Assembly (NCBI GenBank): GCA_021835845.1
Contig: JAKBJU010000004.1
Location: 62,001 to 126,000, forward strand
Source: Pseudomonadota bacterium
GTDB taxonomy: Bacteria > Pseudomonadota > Gammaproteobacteria > Burkholderiales > JABEVD01
Length of the DNA stretch: 64,000 nucleotides
Direction of reading: 5' to 3'
Below are positions 1 through 8,550 of this stretch, one piece after another. The stretch's first letter is position 1. Every line of letters begins with the position of its first letter. The notes under the pieces were generated by a model. It saw nothing but the letters and a program-made list of their open reading frames with translations. It did no database searches and was not told where the DNA came from. A program made the position numbers and the translations under genes.

Positions 1-45
1 GAGGCTCTCGAAGGCGTGAAGGCCGAGCCGGTGGAAAGCGAGTAA
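1..45 (+). CDS. 3' end of an unidentified upstream gene
   Basis: The window opens inside an open frame that encodes only 14 residues (EALEGVKAEPVESE) and a TAA stop. The next gene's ATG follows the stop with no gap, so the two genes are probably cotranscribed. Too little is present to name the product. Confidence 0.6.
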   Translation, partial: EALEGVKAEPVESE

Positions 46-957
46 ATGACGTTTTTCTCGCTGATCGTGGCGCTTTTGCTGGAACAGGTGAGGCCTTTCA
101 ACGGAAAGACGCTGGCTTTCATGCTGGGCTATTTCGACTGGCTCAGAAAGCATTTCACAACGGGGGAAGCCCGCCACGGCGTCCTTGCCTGGATGACTGC
201 AGCGATCCCGCTGACTCTCGCAGTCGGGGCCGCGTCCCTGCTGCTCCACAAGCTCAGCCCAACCCTCGGCTGGGTCTGGAATGTGTTCGTGCTGTACTTG
301 ACCATGGGATTCAGGCAATTCAGCCATGCTTACACCGCAATCGACAAGGCCTTGAAGAGCGGCGACCTGCAAAAGGCCAGGGAATTGCTCGGCGCATGGC
401 AAGGCGCTTCGGCTGCAGAATTCAACGCCGAGGAAATTTCGCGGGTTTCGATCGAACTGGGCCTGGTCTATTCTCATGTCTATGTTTTCGGGGTGATATT
501 TTTCTACGCCCTGCTGGGTCCGATGGGCGCAGTGCTTTACCGCCTGTCGACAGCCCTCAATGATGAATGGAACCGCTATCCCGAAGAGGCCGGGGAACTG
601 GGGAAATTTGCGGCCCAGGCTTTCGAGATCATCGACTGGATCCCCGCTCGCCTCACGGCATTGAGCTTCGCAATCGTGGGCGATTTCGAGGACGCGCTTT
701 ACTGCTGGAGAACGCAGGCCGCTTCCTGGCGCCCGGCCGCGCACGGCATACTGCTTTCCAGCGGCGCAGGAGCCCTTGGCGTAAGGCTTGGCGAGGCATT
801 GCCAGAAAACGGCCTGCAGCAATTCAGGCCGCTCATGGGCATGGGGGACGAGGCAGACAGCGCCTACATGCAAAGCGCTGTCGGACTCATCTGGAGAAGC
901 CTGCTGCTCTGGCTGCTTTTGATCCTGCTGCTCACCATCGCCAACCTGATCGGCTGA
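46..957 (+). CDS. CobD/CbiB (AmpE-like) family inner-membrane protein
   Basis: This 303-residue hydrophobic protein has the overall pattern of the betaproteobacterial CobD/CbiB family: an N-terminal membrane segment ending in EQVRPF, a GFRQFSHAY stretch near residue 90, and further membrane segments around residues 55-95, 140-170 and 280-300. True CbiB enzymes make adenosylcobinamide phosphate in the inner membrane, but no other cobalamin gene is visible here, so this may be a paralogue with a different role. The ATG abuts the stop of the preceding gene and the next gene starts 4 nt after the stop, which suggests an operon. The family assignment is fairly secure; the function is not. Confidence 0.75.
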   Translation: MTFFSLIVALLLEQVRPFNGKTLAFMLGYFDWLRKHFTTGEARHGVLAWMTAAIPLTLAVGAASLLLHKLSPTLGWVWNVFVLYLTMGFRQFSHAYTAIDKALKSGDLQKARELLGAWQGASAAEFNAEEISRVSIELGLVYSHVYVFGVIFFYALLGPMGAVLYRLSTALNDEWNRYPEEAGELGKFAAQAFEIIDWIPARLTALSFAIVGDFEDALYCWRTQAASWRPAAHGILLSSGAGALGVRLGEALPENGLQQFRPLMGMGDEADSAYMQSAVGLIWRSLLLWLLLILLLTIANLIG

Positions 958-961
958 AGAC

Positions 962-2617
962 ATGATTGACTCAATGCGCCTGATCGGATCCGGTTGCAGC
1001 CTTGCGGATTTTGCCGTTCGGCTCGATTCGCAAGGCATCATTCGCGACGTCGATTCCGCATCCTTTCTCGACGATTCGCGCTCCCTGATTGGGGAGCCCT
1101 TCTCCAGCCTGACCCATCCGGAAGACGCGAACAGGATCGAGAAAGCGATGGAATCGGCCTTGTTCCTCGCGCAAAAGCAGTCTTTCGTCTGCCGCCTGCT
1201 GAAAAAGGGCGCCCCGGTGTGGGTGGATTGCCACCTGGCTCAACTGCCTGATCTTTCGCCCCCGGAATTCGTTCTGATCGCGTTCGATGTTTCGCACTGG
1301 CAGGAAGATCAAAGCAGGATTTCCCATCTCGCCACCCATGATCCGCTGACCGATCTTCCCAACCGGCTCCTCCTCAATGACCGCATCAAGGTGGGCATCT
1401 CCGCCGTGCAAAGGCGGCAGCAGCCCGGGCTGGCGCTGCAGCTTCTCGATCTCGACAGCTTCAAGAAAATCAACGATTCGCTGGATCATGCAGGAGGAGA
1501 CGAACTGATCCAGGCGGTTGCAGAAAGACTGAAAACACTAGTCAGGGAAACCGACACCCTGGCAAGAATCGGCGGCGACGAATTCGCATTCATCCTGAAC
1601 GGCATCAGCCAGGAAAAGGAAGCCGAGATCGTCGTGAAAAAAGTATTGACCGCGATGCAGCGCCCTTTCCGCATCCAGAACAAAGACATTTACATCAGCG
1701 CGAGCATAGGCGCCGCGATTCACCCCGACCATGGCCATGACCCCGTTTCGCTTTTCAAGCATGCCGAAATGGCCATGTACAGCGCAAAAAACCTCGGCGG
1801 GAACTGCTGGCGGCTCTACGACAAAACCGTCAATCCGGAAACCAGCGATGTTTCGCTGGAATCGGCGATGCACGAAGGCATCCGCAACGGCGAGTTCCTG
1901 CTCCACTATCAGCCCATATTCTGCGCCGCTTCCGGCAAGCTGAAAGGTGCGGAAACCCTGATGCGATGGGAAAATCCGGAAAGAGGAACGATTTCCCCCG
2001 CAATTTTCATCCCCATCGCAGAAAGCACCGGGCTCATCGAGCTGCTGGGGAGATGGGCGTTGCGCATGGCCTGCCATCAGGCGAAGCTATGGCAATCCGA
2101 TGGGCATCCGGAATTTTATATTTCGGTCAATGTATCCCCCCGCCAGTTCAGGCAGGCAGGATTGCTGGAATCGATCAAGGGCGCGCTCGACGAATCGGGA
2201 CTCGCTCCTTCCAGCCTGATGCTGGAGATCACCGAAGGCGTCCTGATGAGTGATCCGGAAAGATCGGGAGAGACTCTGGATGAACTGCGTTCATGCGGCG
2301 TCAAGATCGCCATCGACGATTTCGGAACCGGCTATTCATCGCTTGCCTATCTCAAGAAGTTCCCTCTTTCCGTACTCAAGATCGACAAGTCTTTCGTCGA
2401 CGAACTGCCCCACCGCAAGGAAGACGTCGCCATCATATCGGCGGTTTTGAGCCTTGCCAAAGGACTCGGCCTTTCCGTCGTGGCGGAAGGCGTCGAACAC
2501 GACGAACAGCTCCAGTTCCTGGCCTCCCGGGGCTGCGACCTGATTCAGGGATATCTCAAGGGGAGGCCCATGAACGGCGCCGATTTTCAGGAAAAATTAA
2601 GGAACTCCTGGCTATAA
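962..2617 (+). CDS. PAS-like/GGDEF/EAL cyclic-di-GMP signalling protein
   Basis: This 551-residue cytoplasmic protein has a PAS-like sensor region (about residues 10-115), a GGDEF domain (about 120-285) and an EAL domain (about 300-545). The cyclase motif is intact (ARIGGDEF) and is preceded by an RETD inhibitory I-site. The phosphodiesterase domain reads KGAETL in place of the usual EAL triplet but keeps the metal-binding Glu, and it keeps DDFGTGYSSL and the later AEGVE. Either activity could therefore be present. No transmembrane segment is visible. It sits 4 nt after the CobD-like gene and just ahead of an HDOD protein. Confidence 0.9.
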   Translation: MIDSMRLIGSGCSLADFAVRLDSQGIIRDVDSASFLDDSRSLIGEPFSSLTHPEDANRIEKAMESALFLAQKQSFVCRLLKKGAPVWVDCHLAQLPDLSPPEFVLIAFDVSHWQEDQSRISHLATHDPLTDLPNRLLLNDRIKVGISAVQRRQQPGLALQLLDLDSFKKINDSLDHAGGDELIQAVAERLKTLVRETDTLARIGGDEFAFILNGISQEKEAEIVVKKVLTAMQRPFRIQNKDIYISASIGAAIHPDHGHDPVSLFKHAEMAMYSAKNLGGNCWRLYDKTVNPETSDVSLESAMHEGIRNGEFLLHYQPIFCAASGKLKGAETLMRWENPERGTISPAIFIPIAESTGLIELLGRWALRMACHQAKLWQSDGHPEFYISVNVSPRQFRQAGLLESIKGALDESGLAPSSLMLEITEGVLMSDPERSGETLDELRSCGVKIAIDDFGTGYSSLAYLKKFPLSVLKIDKSFVDELPHRKEDVAIISAVLSLAKGLGLSVVAEGVEHDEQLQFLASRGCDLIQGYLKGRPMNGADFQEKLRNSWL

Positions 2618-2659
2618 TGCATGCGACAAGCCAACCGGAAAACCCCTAGCCAACAAGCA

Positions 2660-4093
2660 ATGACTGAACATACCCTGATCTCGCGACTGGGGAAAGGCCA
2701 CTCCGGCTTTTTCGATCTGTTGTGGAAGCGCATGAGCGAAAAAGGCGACTTCCCGGCTCTTTCAAGCGCTGCCCAGGAAATCGCCGAGGCCATGCACGAC
2801 GAGGATCGCAATGCTTCGGAGCTGACCACGGCCATTCTGAGCGATTTCGCACTGACGCAAAAAGTGATCCGACTGGCGAATTCTGCGATGTATTCCGCGC
2901 TGGGAGGTGAAATCACGACCATCACGAAGGCCGTGCTGGTTCTCGGCGTGGATGCCATCGGACATCTCGCCCTGAGCGTGCGCCTGATGGACACCCTGTC
3001 CGCTTCGGTCCCGGATTCGCCCACGGCGAAAGCGGAAATGGCGAAATCCCTCCTCGCCGGCAGCATCGCCCATGGAATCGCCGCCAAAGCCAACCTGAAA
3101 GATGCAGAGGAAGTGGTCGTTTGCGCGCTCATGCATCATTTGGGCCGGCTTCTGGTTGCATTCTATTTCCCGGAAGAATGGGATGAAATAGCGAAGCTCG
3201 CCAGCGGACAGATCGATGCCGAAAATGAGGCGGCGAAAAAGGTGATCGGCATTTCCCTGGACGAAATCGCACAGGAATCGGCCAAGCGCTGGCGCCTCCC
3301 GGCAAAGATCGCAAACAGCATGGCACGCCCGAAGGATTCCATCGGTCCCAGCATTCCCGGATCTGCCGAATGGATCAACCTTGTGGCGAGCTTTTCCGGG
3401 GAAGCTGCAGCCATGGCCGCAGAAGGCAAATCCGGCCTCGACAAGCTGGTCGGCAAATACGGGGACGCCCTGCTCGTACCGCTGGAAGCCATTTCGCAAT
3501 CGGTTGAATCAGCCGTCTCCCACGCCAGGGAAACGGCGCTGCTGGACGCAGAGGAATCCTGGACCGAAGGCAAGCCGGAAAATGCCGGAGATCGCCTTGC
3601 TTCCGGCCTGGAAGGCTTCTCCAGCGCATTGAAGGAAGGCCTCTCCTTCGGGAACGCACTGAATCTTGCCCTGGAGACGCTTTATATGAGCATGGGATTC
3701 AACCGGGTTGTCGCCATCTTGCGCGATGGCGACACCTTGAAGGGACGCGTCGGATTCGGACACGGAATGCCGGAAGTACTGTCCAAGCTGGTTCTTCCTG
3801 AATCCACCGTTCCGGACCTGTTCCGCCTCGCCCTGCAAAACAATGCGGACATCTTCATCGAGAATGTTGCCGATCCCAAGATTTCGGAAAATCTCCCCGC
3901 CTGGTTCGGTACCTCCCTGACGGACGTGCGGTCCTTTGTCCTGCTCCCGATGTCGTTCAACAATCACCCGGTAGGGGCACTGTATGGAGACTGGGGCCGC
4001 GGCACGTCCTACTCGGTCGAAAAAAGCGAGCTCGCCCTGATGCGCTCCCTGCGCGACCAGCTGATGGGCATCCTGAGTCCGGCGAAAAAGTGA
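2660..4093 (+). CDS. HDOD domain protein with C-terminal GAF-like domain
   Basis: The N-terminal region (about residues 10-210) has the HDOD pattern: a run of helices, LANSAMYS near residue 75 and a MHHLGRLL segment near residue 155. The C-terminal part (about 310-470) resembles a GAF domain. HDOD proteins are signalling or output proteins often linked to c-di-GMP networks, and this one lacks a catalytic HD site. I place the start at the ATG at 2660 (MTEHTLISRL, 477 residues); an in-frame ATG at 2621 would add 13 polar residues and lies 3 nt after the GGDEF-EAL stop. The downstream DUF6164 gene overlaps the stop as GTGA. Confidence 0.85.
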   Translation: MTEHTLISRLGKGHSGFFDLLWKRMSEKGDFPALSSAAQEIAEAMHDEDRNASELTTAILSDFALTQKVIRLANSAMYSALGGEITTITKAVLVLGVDAIGHLALSVRLMDTLSASVPDSPTAKAEMAKSLLAGSIAHGIAAKANLKDAEEVVVCALMHHLGRLLVAFYFPEEWDEIAKLASGQIDAENEAAKKVIGISLDEIAQESAKRWRLPAKIANSMARPKDSIGPSIPGSAEWINLVASFSGEAAAMAAEGKSGLDKLVGKYGDALLVPLEAISQSVESAVSHARETALLDAEESWTEGKPENAGDRLASGLEGFSSALKEGLSFGNALNLALETLYMSMGFNRVVAILRDGDTLKGRVGFGHGMPEVLSKLVLPESTVPDLFRLALQNNADIFIENVADPKISENLPAWFGTSLTDVRSFVLLPMSFNNHPVGALYGDWGRGTSYSVEKSELALMRSLRDQLMGILSPAKK

Positions 4094-4458
4094 GCCCATG
4101 CAGACTATTCATGCTCGGCGGCGTTCCGGACGACGAAGCCGAAGAAATCCGGGAACTGCTGAATAATGGCGGCATCGACTATTACGAAGTGCCGGCGAGT
4201 TTCCTCGGCGTCTCGCCAGCGTCGCTATGGCTCCGGGACTGCAATCGGCTTCACGAAGCCAGGGCGCTGATCGATGGCTACCAGTTCGAGCGGGCAAGCC
4301 GCGCCAGAAGCGAATACGAAAGCCTCAAAAGCCGGGGCGAGCAGAAAACCCTGCTCGATTCGGCAAGGAATCATCCGCTCCGCTTCCTTGCCTACTTTGT
4401 CGCCATGGCAGCCATCCTTTACCTGTCGCTGAGTCCCTTCCTGTATTTCGGCAAATGA
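4090..4458 (+). CDS. DUF6164 family membrane protein
   Basis: This 122-residue protein starts at a GTG that overlaps the HDOD gene stop (GTGA), which implies translational coupling. It has an N-terminal segment of the DUF6164 type (GVPDDEAEEIRELL, then WLRD near residue 48), a charged middle region, and one C-terminal membrane span (about residues 97-117). The N-terminal part resembles the small alpha/beta fold of signal-transducing subunits with a putative-prokaryotic-signal domain, but no function is known. Its 3' end overlaps the convergent rsgA gene by about 40 nt. Confidence 0.75.
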   Translation: MSPCRLFMLGGVPDDEAEEIRELLNNGGIDYYEVPASFLGVSPASLWLRDCNRLHEARALIDGYQFERASRARSEYESLKSRGEQKTLLDSARNHPLRFLAYFVAMAAILYLSLSPFLYFGK

Positions 4459-5303
4459 AATCTTGCAGCGAGCCTCCTGTAGATTTCGATTCGCCTTTTG
4501 TCGATTTTTCCTGATTCGAAGGCGGATGCCACTGCGCATCCCGGTTCTTCGAGGTGCCTGCAGTTCCTGAATCGGCAATGACCCAGATACGGCCTGAACT
4601 CGACGAATGCATGGGCGACCCGCTCCTGGCCGAGGTGATGCAAACCGAATTCCTGCAGCCCCGGCGAATCGACGATATGGCTGTTCCCCGAGAGGTGGAA
4701 GAGCCTCGCATGGGTAGTGGTATGCCTTCCCGAATCGAGCGCGGACGATATCTCCCCGGTTTCCCTCGAAGCCTCCGGTATCAGCGCATTGATGAGGGTC
4801 GACTTCCCCATCCCGGACTGCCCGACGAACACGCTGGTTTCCCCATCGAGCAGGGAAACCAGCGGCGAGACATCCTGCTTTGCAGAGAGGACGAGAACCG
4901 GATAGCCTAGCCGTTCGTACAAATCGAGAGATTTCAGCGCCTCCCTGGTCGGTTCGAGCATGTCGGACTTGTTGAGCAGGATCAGGGACTTCAATCCCTG
5001 ATCCTCTGCCGCGATCAGGCAGCAATTCAGAAGTTCCTCGCTGAACGTCGGAACGCCAGCCAGAACGAAGATAACCTGGGTGAGATTGGCAGCGATGCGC
5101 TTCTCGCGATAGGCATCGCTGCGATAAAGCAGGGAGGCGCGGGGGGCTATCGATTCGATCACCCTGGCTTCGACATCGACGATGTCGCCGACGACCACAT
5201 CGTTTTTCTTCCCCCTCCTCACACAGGAGAACGTCTCCTCCCCGATTTCCACGGCATATTGCCTGCCGTAGGCTGCAACGACTTGTCCCTGGAGCAGCTT
5301 CAA
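4419..5303 (-). CDS. rsgA: Ribosome small-subunit-dependent GTPase A
   Basis: RsgA is a circularly permuted GTPase that assists late maturation of the 30S subunit. The permuted order is visible: an OB-fold N-terminus (KLLQGQVVAAYGRQYAVE), then G4 NKSD, G5 LSA, G1 GQSGMGKST, G3 DSPG, and a C-terminal zinc site CRFRNCRHLEEPGC. The open frame runs further upstream, but that part is the pterin dehydratase gene read out of frame. I therefore choose a TTG start at 5303 that overlaps the upstream stop as TTGA, giving 294 residues, normal for the family. Confidence 0.92.
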   Translation of the reverse strand: MKLLQGQVVAAYGRQYAVEIGEETFSCVRRGKKNDVVVGDIVDVEARVIESIAPRASLLYRSDAYREKRIAANLTQVIFVLAGVPTFSEELLNCCLIAAEDQGLKSLILLNKSDMLEPTREALKSLDLYERLGYPVLVLSAKQDVSPLVSLLDGETSVFVGQSGMGKSTLINALIPEASRETGEISSALDSGRHTTTHARLFHLSGNSHIVDSPGLQEFGLHHLGQERVAHAFVEFRPYLGHCRFRNCRHLEEPGCAVASAFESGKIDKRRIEIYRRLAARFHLPKYRKGLSDR

Positions 5304-5638
5304 ACGGAAAGCAGCGTATCGATCTTTGCCGCGCAGATGAAATCGTTCTCGGAAAGGCCGCCTATCGCATGGGTGGTATATTCGACCCGGCACTGGTTGT
5401 AGCCGACATGAAGATCGGGGTGATGATCTTCCTTGTGGGAAACCCAGGCCGTCATGTTCACGAAGGCCATCGTTTCGTAATAATTCCGGAAATTGTAGGT
5501 TTTCCCGATCGCATTGCCGACTCGCTCCCATCCCGCCAGGCTTCCCAGCAGTTCGGATATGGCAGCATCCGCCAGGGGAGGGACGCCCCCCTCGCAGGGT
5601 TTGCATTTCTTTTTATCGAGAGAGCATTCCATATTCAT
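5300..5638 (-). CDS. Pterin-4a-carbinolamine dehydratase
   Basis: This 112-residue protein matches PCD/DCoH enzymes, which dehydrate 4a-hydroxytetrahydropterin during tetrahydrobiopterin recycling. The signature HKEDHHPD is present near residue 68, followed by YNQCRVEYTTHAIGGL. An N-terminal Cys/Lys-rich segment (DKKKCKPCEGG) precedes the core. It lies between the M48 protease and rsgA on the same strand, 21 nt from the former and overlapping the latter. No phenylalanine hydroxylase gene is nearby, so its physiological partner is unclear. Confidence 0.9.
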   Translation of the reverse strand: MNMECSLDKKKCKPCEGGVPPLADAAISELLGSLAGWERVGNAIGKTYNFRNYYETMAFVNMTAWVSHKEDHHPDLHVGYNQCRVEYTTHAIGGLSENDFICAAKIDTLLSV

Positions 5639-5659
5639 CCTCGCCTGGAAAAAGTGCTT

Positions 5660-6913
5660 TCAATTATGCATCGCCTTCCTCAAATGCGCTATACGAATCG
5701 AGGCTGGCGGGTGCGAATCGTAAAAAACCGAATAGAGCGGATCCGGAGTGAGGGTTTTCGCGCTTTCCTGGTAAAGCTTGGTGAGCGCACGCGCGAGGTG
5801 CTCTGCATCGGATTGCTTCGCCGCATAGGCGTCCGCCTCGAATTCGTTCTTCCTGGAATAGAAGCTCAGAAGGGGCTTGAGAAGGAAGGTGAAGCTTGGC
5901 ACGACCATGAAAAAGAGCAGCAGCGCCATCGCATCGGAATGATTCTCCGCATTGAGCCCATCGAAAAACCATGCCTCGCCCCTGACATGCCCCAGCGCCC
6001 AGAGAAAAACGAGGCTGAGCACGAAACTCAAGGCAATGCGCTTGATCACGTGACGATGCATGAAATGTCCGAGTTCGTGGGCAAGAACGGCCTCGACTTC
6101 CGCCTCATCCAGATTGGCGAGCAGGGTATCGAAAAAGACGATGCGCTTGGTCTTGCCGAATCCCGTGAAATAGGCGTTTCCATGGCTGCTGCGGCGAGAG
6201 CCGTCCATCACGAAAAGCCCGTCCGACTTGAATCCGCACTTTTCCAGAAGATGCTCGATCCGCTTCTTCATGGAGGATTCCTCGAGCGGCTTGAACTTGT
6301 TGAAAACAGGTGCAATCCACGTAGGGTAAACGGCAAGAATGAACAGATTGAATGCCATCCAGGCAAGCCAGACATCCAGCCACCAGCGCGCTCCCGTTTT
6401 CGCCATCAGCCAGAGAATGAAGGCGGCCAGGGGAAGCCCGAAAAGGGCACCCAGAATGCCTTTCTTGAGCGCATCGAGCACGAAAAGCGGCAGCGTCATC
6501 TTGTTGAAGCCGTATCGGGCCTCAATGACAAATGTGCTGTAAAGTGCGACCGGCAGTTCCATCGCTTCCAGGATAAGCACAGCGCTCGCTATCAGCAGCA
6601 CGCCCTCGAAGATGGGATTTGCGACATGCCCTGACCAGAAGGACTCCAGCATGTTCAATCCCCCGCCCAGAGTGAACCACAGCACAGCGAGCGCCTCGAC
6701 AAAATCCGAAGCGAAACCTGCCGCCGTTTTCGAAGACGTGTAGCCCGCAGCCTTCCTGTGATCCTCGATGGATATCCTGTCCCTGAAATCCTCGGGAATG
6801 CTGTCCCGTCTTGCCCTGATATGCCGGACATGGCGCATCGCCAGCCAAAACTTGAGCAGGATCGAGGCCAGCAGGGCGGAAACGAAGATTTTTTCAAAAA
6901 TTTGTGCATTCAT
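5660..6913 (-). CDS. M48 family (Ste24-like) membrane zinc metalloprotease
   Basis: This 417-residue multi-pass membrane protein has the M48A layout: an N-terminal span, an EARYGFNK segment, the zinc motif [10 protein letters not shown] (HExxH) in the C-terminal half, and the third ligand in [10 protein letters not shown]. It resembles CAAX-protease/Ste24-type membrane proteases, which in bacteria have quality-control roles. I start it at the ATG at 6913 ([10 protein letters not shown]); an upstream ATG at 7006 would overlap the divergent orn gene. It is the first gene of a minus-strand operon with PCD and rsgA. Confidence 0.9.
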   Translation of the reverse strand: MNAQIFEKIFVSALLASILLKFWLAMRHVRHIRARRDSIPEDFRDRISIEDHRKAAGYTSSKTAAGFASDFVEALAVLWFTLGGGLNMLESFWSGHVANPIFEGVLLIASAVLILEAMELPVALYSTFVIEARYGFNKMTLPLFVLDALKKGILGALFGLPLAAFILWLMAKTGARWWLDVWLAWMAFNLFILAVYPTWIAPVFNKFKPLEESSMKKRIEHLLEKCGFKSDGLFVMDGSRRSSHGNAYFTGFGKTKRIVFFDTLLANLDEAEVEAVLAHELGHFMHRHVIKRIALSFVLSLVFLWALGHVRGEAWFFDGLNAENHSDAMALLLFFMVVPSFTFLLKPLLSFYSRKNEFEADAYAAKQSDAEHLARALTKLYQESAKTLTPDPLYSVFYDSHPPASIRIAHLRKAMHN

Positions 6914-6968
6914 ACGGATGACGCCAGGAAATGGATGTGACACAATTTCATATTTTTCAGGGGCAATT

Positions 6969-7514
6969 ATGGCACAAGACAGCAATCGGCTCATCTGGAT
7001 CGACATGGAAATGAGCGGCCTGAATCCCGACCTCGACAGGATTCTGGAAGTCGCCCTGATCGTGACCGATTCCGAATTGAATATCGTTGCCGAAGCCCCG
7101 GTCCTCGTCGTGCATCAGCCCGATGCGATTCTCGACGGCATGGACAGCTGGAACAAGTCCACTCATGCCAAATCCGGCCTGATCGATAAAATCCGCGCCT
7201 CCTCGCTCGACGAGGCTGCAGCAGAATCCGGAATGATCGCCTTTCTGGAAGAGCATGTGCCCAAGGGGACTTCACCCATGTGCGGCAACTCCATCTGTCA
7301 GGACCGGCGCTTCCTCGCCAAATCCATGCCGAAGCTCGAGGCCTACTTCCATTACCGTAACCTCGACGTCAGCACCCTCAAGGAGCTTGCCAAGCGCTGG
7401 AAGCCCGCGCTTTCGGACGGATTCAAGAAGCACAACAGGCACGAAGCGCTGGCCGACATTCACGAATCGATCGAGGAATTGAAGTATTACCGCGAAAATT
7501 TCATCAGGCCGTGA
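6969..7514 (+). CDS. orn: Oligoribonuclease
   Basis: Orn is a DEDDh 3'-5' exonuclease that degrades di- to oligoribonucleotides, including pGpG from c-di-GMP breakdown, which fits the many c-di-GMP enzymes in this window. The first acidic pair is in WIDMEMSGL (Asp12, Glu14), the middle Asp is in CQDRRFLAK, and the last His/Asp pair is in [11 protein letters not shown]. The ATG at 6969 has an AGGGG ribosome-binding site and gives 181 residues, the usual length. The gene is divergent from the M48 protease, with about 55 nt between them. Confidence 0.96.
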   Translation: MAQDSNRLIWIDMEMSGLNPDLDRILEVALIVTDSELNIVAEAPVLVVHQPDAILDGMDSWNKSTHAKSGLIDKIRASSLDEAAAESGMIAFLEEHVPKGTSPMCGNSICQDRRFLAKSMPKLEAYFHYRNLDVSTLKELAKRWKPALSDGFKKHNRHEALADIHESIEELKYYRENFIRP

Positions 7515-7531
7515 CGGTTCGGACTTGCAAA

Positions 7532-7553
7532 ATTCTTAATTCTGTTTAAGAAT
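7532..7553. repeat. AT-rich inverted repeat after orn
   Basis: ATTCTTAA is followed by a 6-nt spacer and its exact complement TTAAGAAT. It lies between the orn stop and the PBP7-like gene. It has no T-run after it, so it is a weak terminator candidate or an operator-like site; I cannot tell which. Confidence 0.4.
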
Positions 7554-7617
7554 ATCGCGTATCCTCCGAATATTTCAGGGTAATTGCTTATCGGAAGGCT
7601 GAATGAAGGGGAAATCA

Positions 7618-8550
7618 ATGAAAATTCTGATCGCCTTGTGCGCCGTTTCCGGGCTCCTGATGTCGGGAAGCGCGAATGCGGCACGCCATCATCACCACCG
7701 GCACCACCACAAATCCCACTTCGTGAAGGCATCCTACAACAGGAATGCACACTTGCCCCGCGGCGCAGCTTACCCAAGGCTGGCATCCTATGCCGCCGTG
7801 ATTTACGACGAGAAAAACAGCGAGGAGCTTTATGCCAAGCATACCGACGCTGTGGTTCCGATCGCTTCGATCACCAAGCTGATGACTGCGATGGTGACAC
7901 TCGACGCCAAGCTTCCCATGAACGAAGTGCTGAAGATCGAGGATGAAGATGTCGACACGCTCAGGCACTCCGCATCCAGGCTGCCGGTCGGCACCAAGCT
8001 CACGCGCAACGAGATGCTCAGGCTCGCTCTCATGTCCTCCGAGAACCGCGCTGCCGCAACGCTCGGGCACAACTACCCGGGCGGAATAACCGCTTTCGTC
8101 AAGGCGATGAACGAGAAGGCCAAGGCGCTCGGCATGGAGCACACCCATTTCGTCGATTCTTCCGGCCTCCACAGCGAAAACGTCTCCACTGCCGCCGATC
8201 TCGTGAAGATGGTCGAAGCAGCCTACCAATACGACGTGATCAGGCAAGACACGACCACCTCCACCCACAAGGTCGTACTTCCCAGGAAAAGAAGCGAGCG
8301 CGTCCTCGAGTACAACAACTCGAACCTGCTGGTAAAATACAAGGCCAGCAATAGCTGGCATATCGGCCTTTCCAAGACCGGCTTCATCAACGAAGCCGGC
8401 CATTGCCTGGTAATGCACACCACCATTGCCGAGAAACCCGTCGTGATCGTTCTGCTCGATTCCTGGGGAAGTCAGACCAGGATAGGCGATGCCAACCGCG
8501 TCAAGAGATGGCTGGAAAGCCGGGCCAGCTCGAAAGGCGATTTCAGCTGA
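7618..8550 (+). CDS. D-alanyl-D-alanine endopeptidase (PBP7-like, S11 family)
   Basis: This 310-residue exported protein belongs to the S11 D-Ala-D-Ala peptidase family that trims peptidoglycan cross-links in the periplasm. A signal peptide ends around residue 21 (SGSANA). The catalytic triad motifs are present: SITK (Ser84), SEN (about residues 141-143) and KTG (about 253-255). The ATG at 7618 is chosen over 7603 because an AAGGGGA site sits 6 nt upstream of it. A striking His-rich stretch follows the signal peptide. The 3' end overlaps convergent coaBC by 8 nt. Confidence 0.9.
   Translation: MKILIALCAVSGLLMSGSANAARHHHHRHHHKSHFVKASYNRNAHLPRGAAYPRLASYAAVIYDEKNSEELYAKHTDAVVPIASITKLMTAMVTLDAKLPMNEVLKIEDEDVDTLRHSASRLPVGTKLTRNEMLRLALMSSENRAAATLGHNYPGGITAFVKAMNEKAKALGMEHTHFVDSSGLHSENVSTAADLVKMVEAAYQYDVIRQDTTTSTHKVVLPRKRSERVLEYNNSNLLVKYKASNSWHIGLSKTGFINEAGHCLVMHTTIAEKPVVIVLLDSWGSQTRIGDANRVKRWLESRASSKGDFS

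Noticed and set aside
2613-2618. TATAAT sequence at the end of the first GGDEF-EAL gene as a promoter for the HDOD gene
   Set aside because: No -35 sequence at a suitable distance was found; it may be chance.
7532-7553. Inverted repeat after orn as an intrinsic terminator
   Set aside because: No T-run follows and the stem is AT-rich; it is listed only as an inverted repeat.
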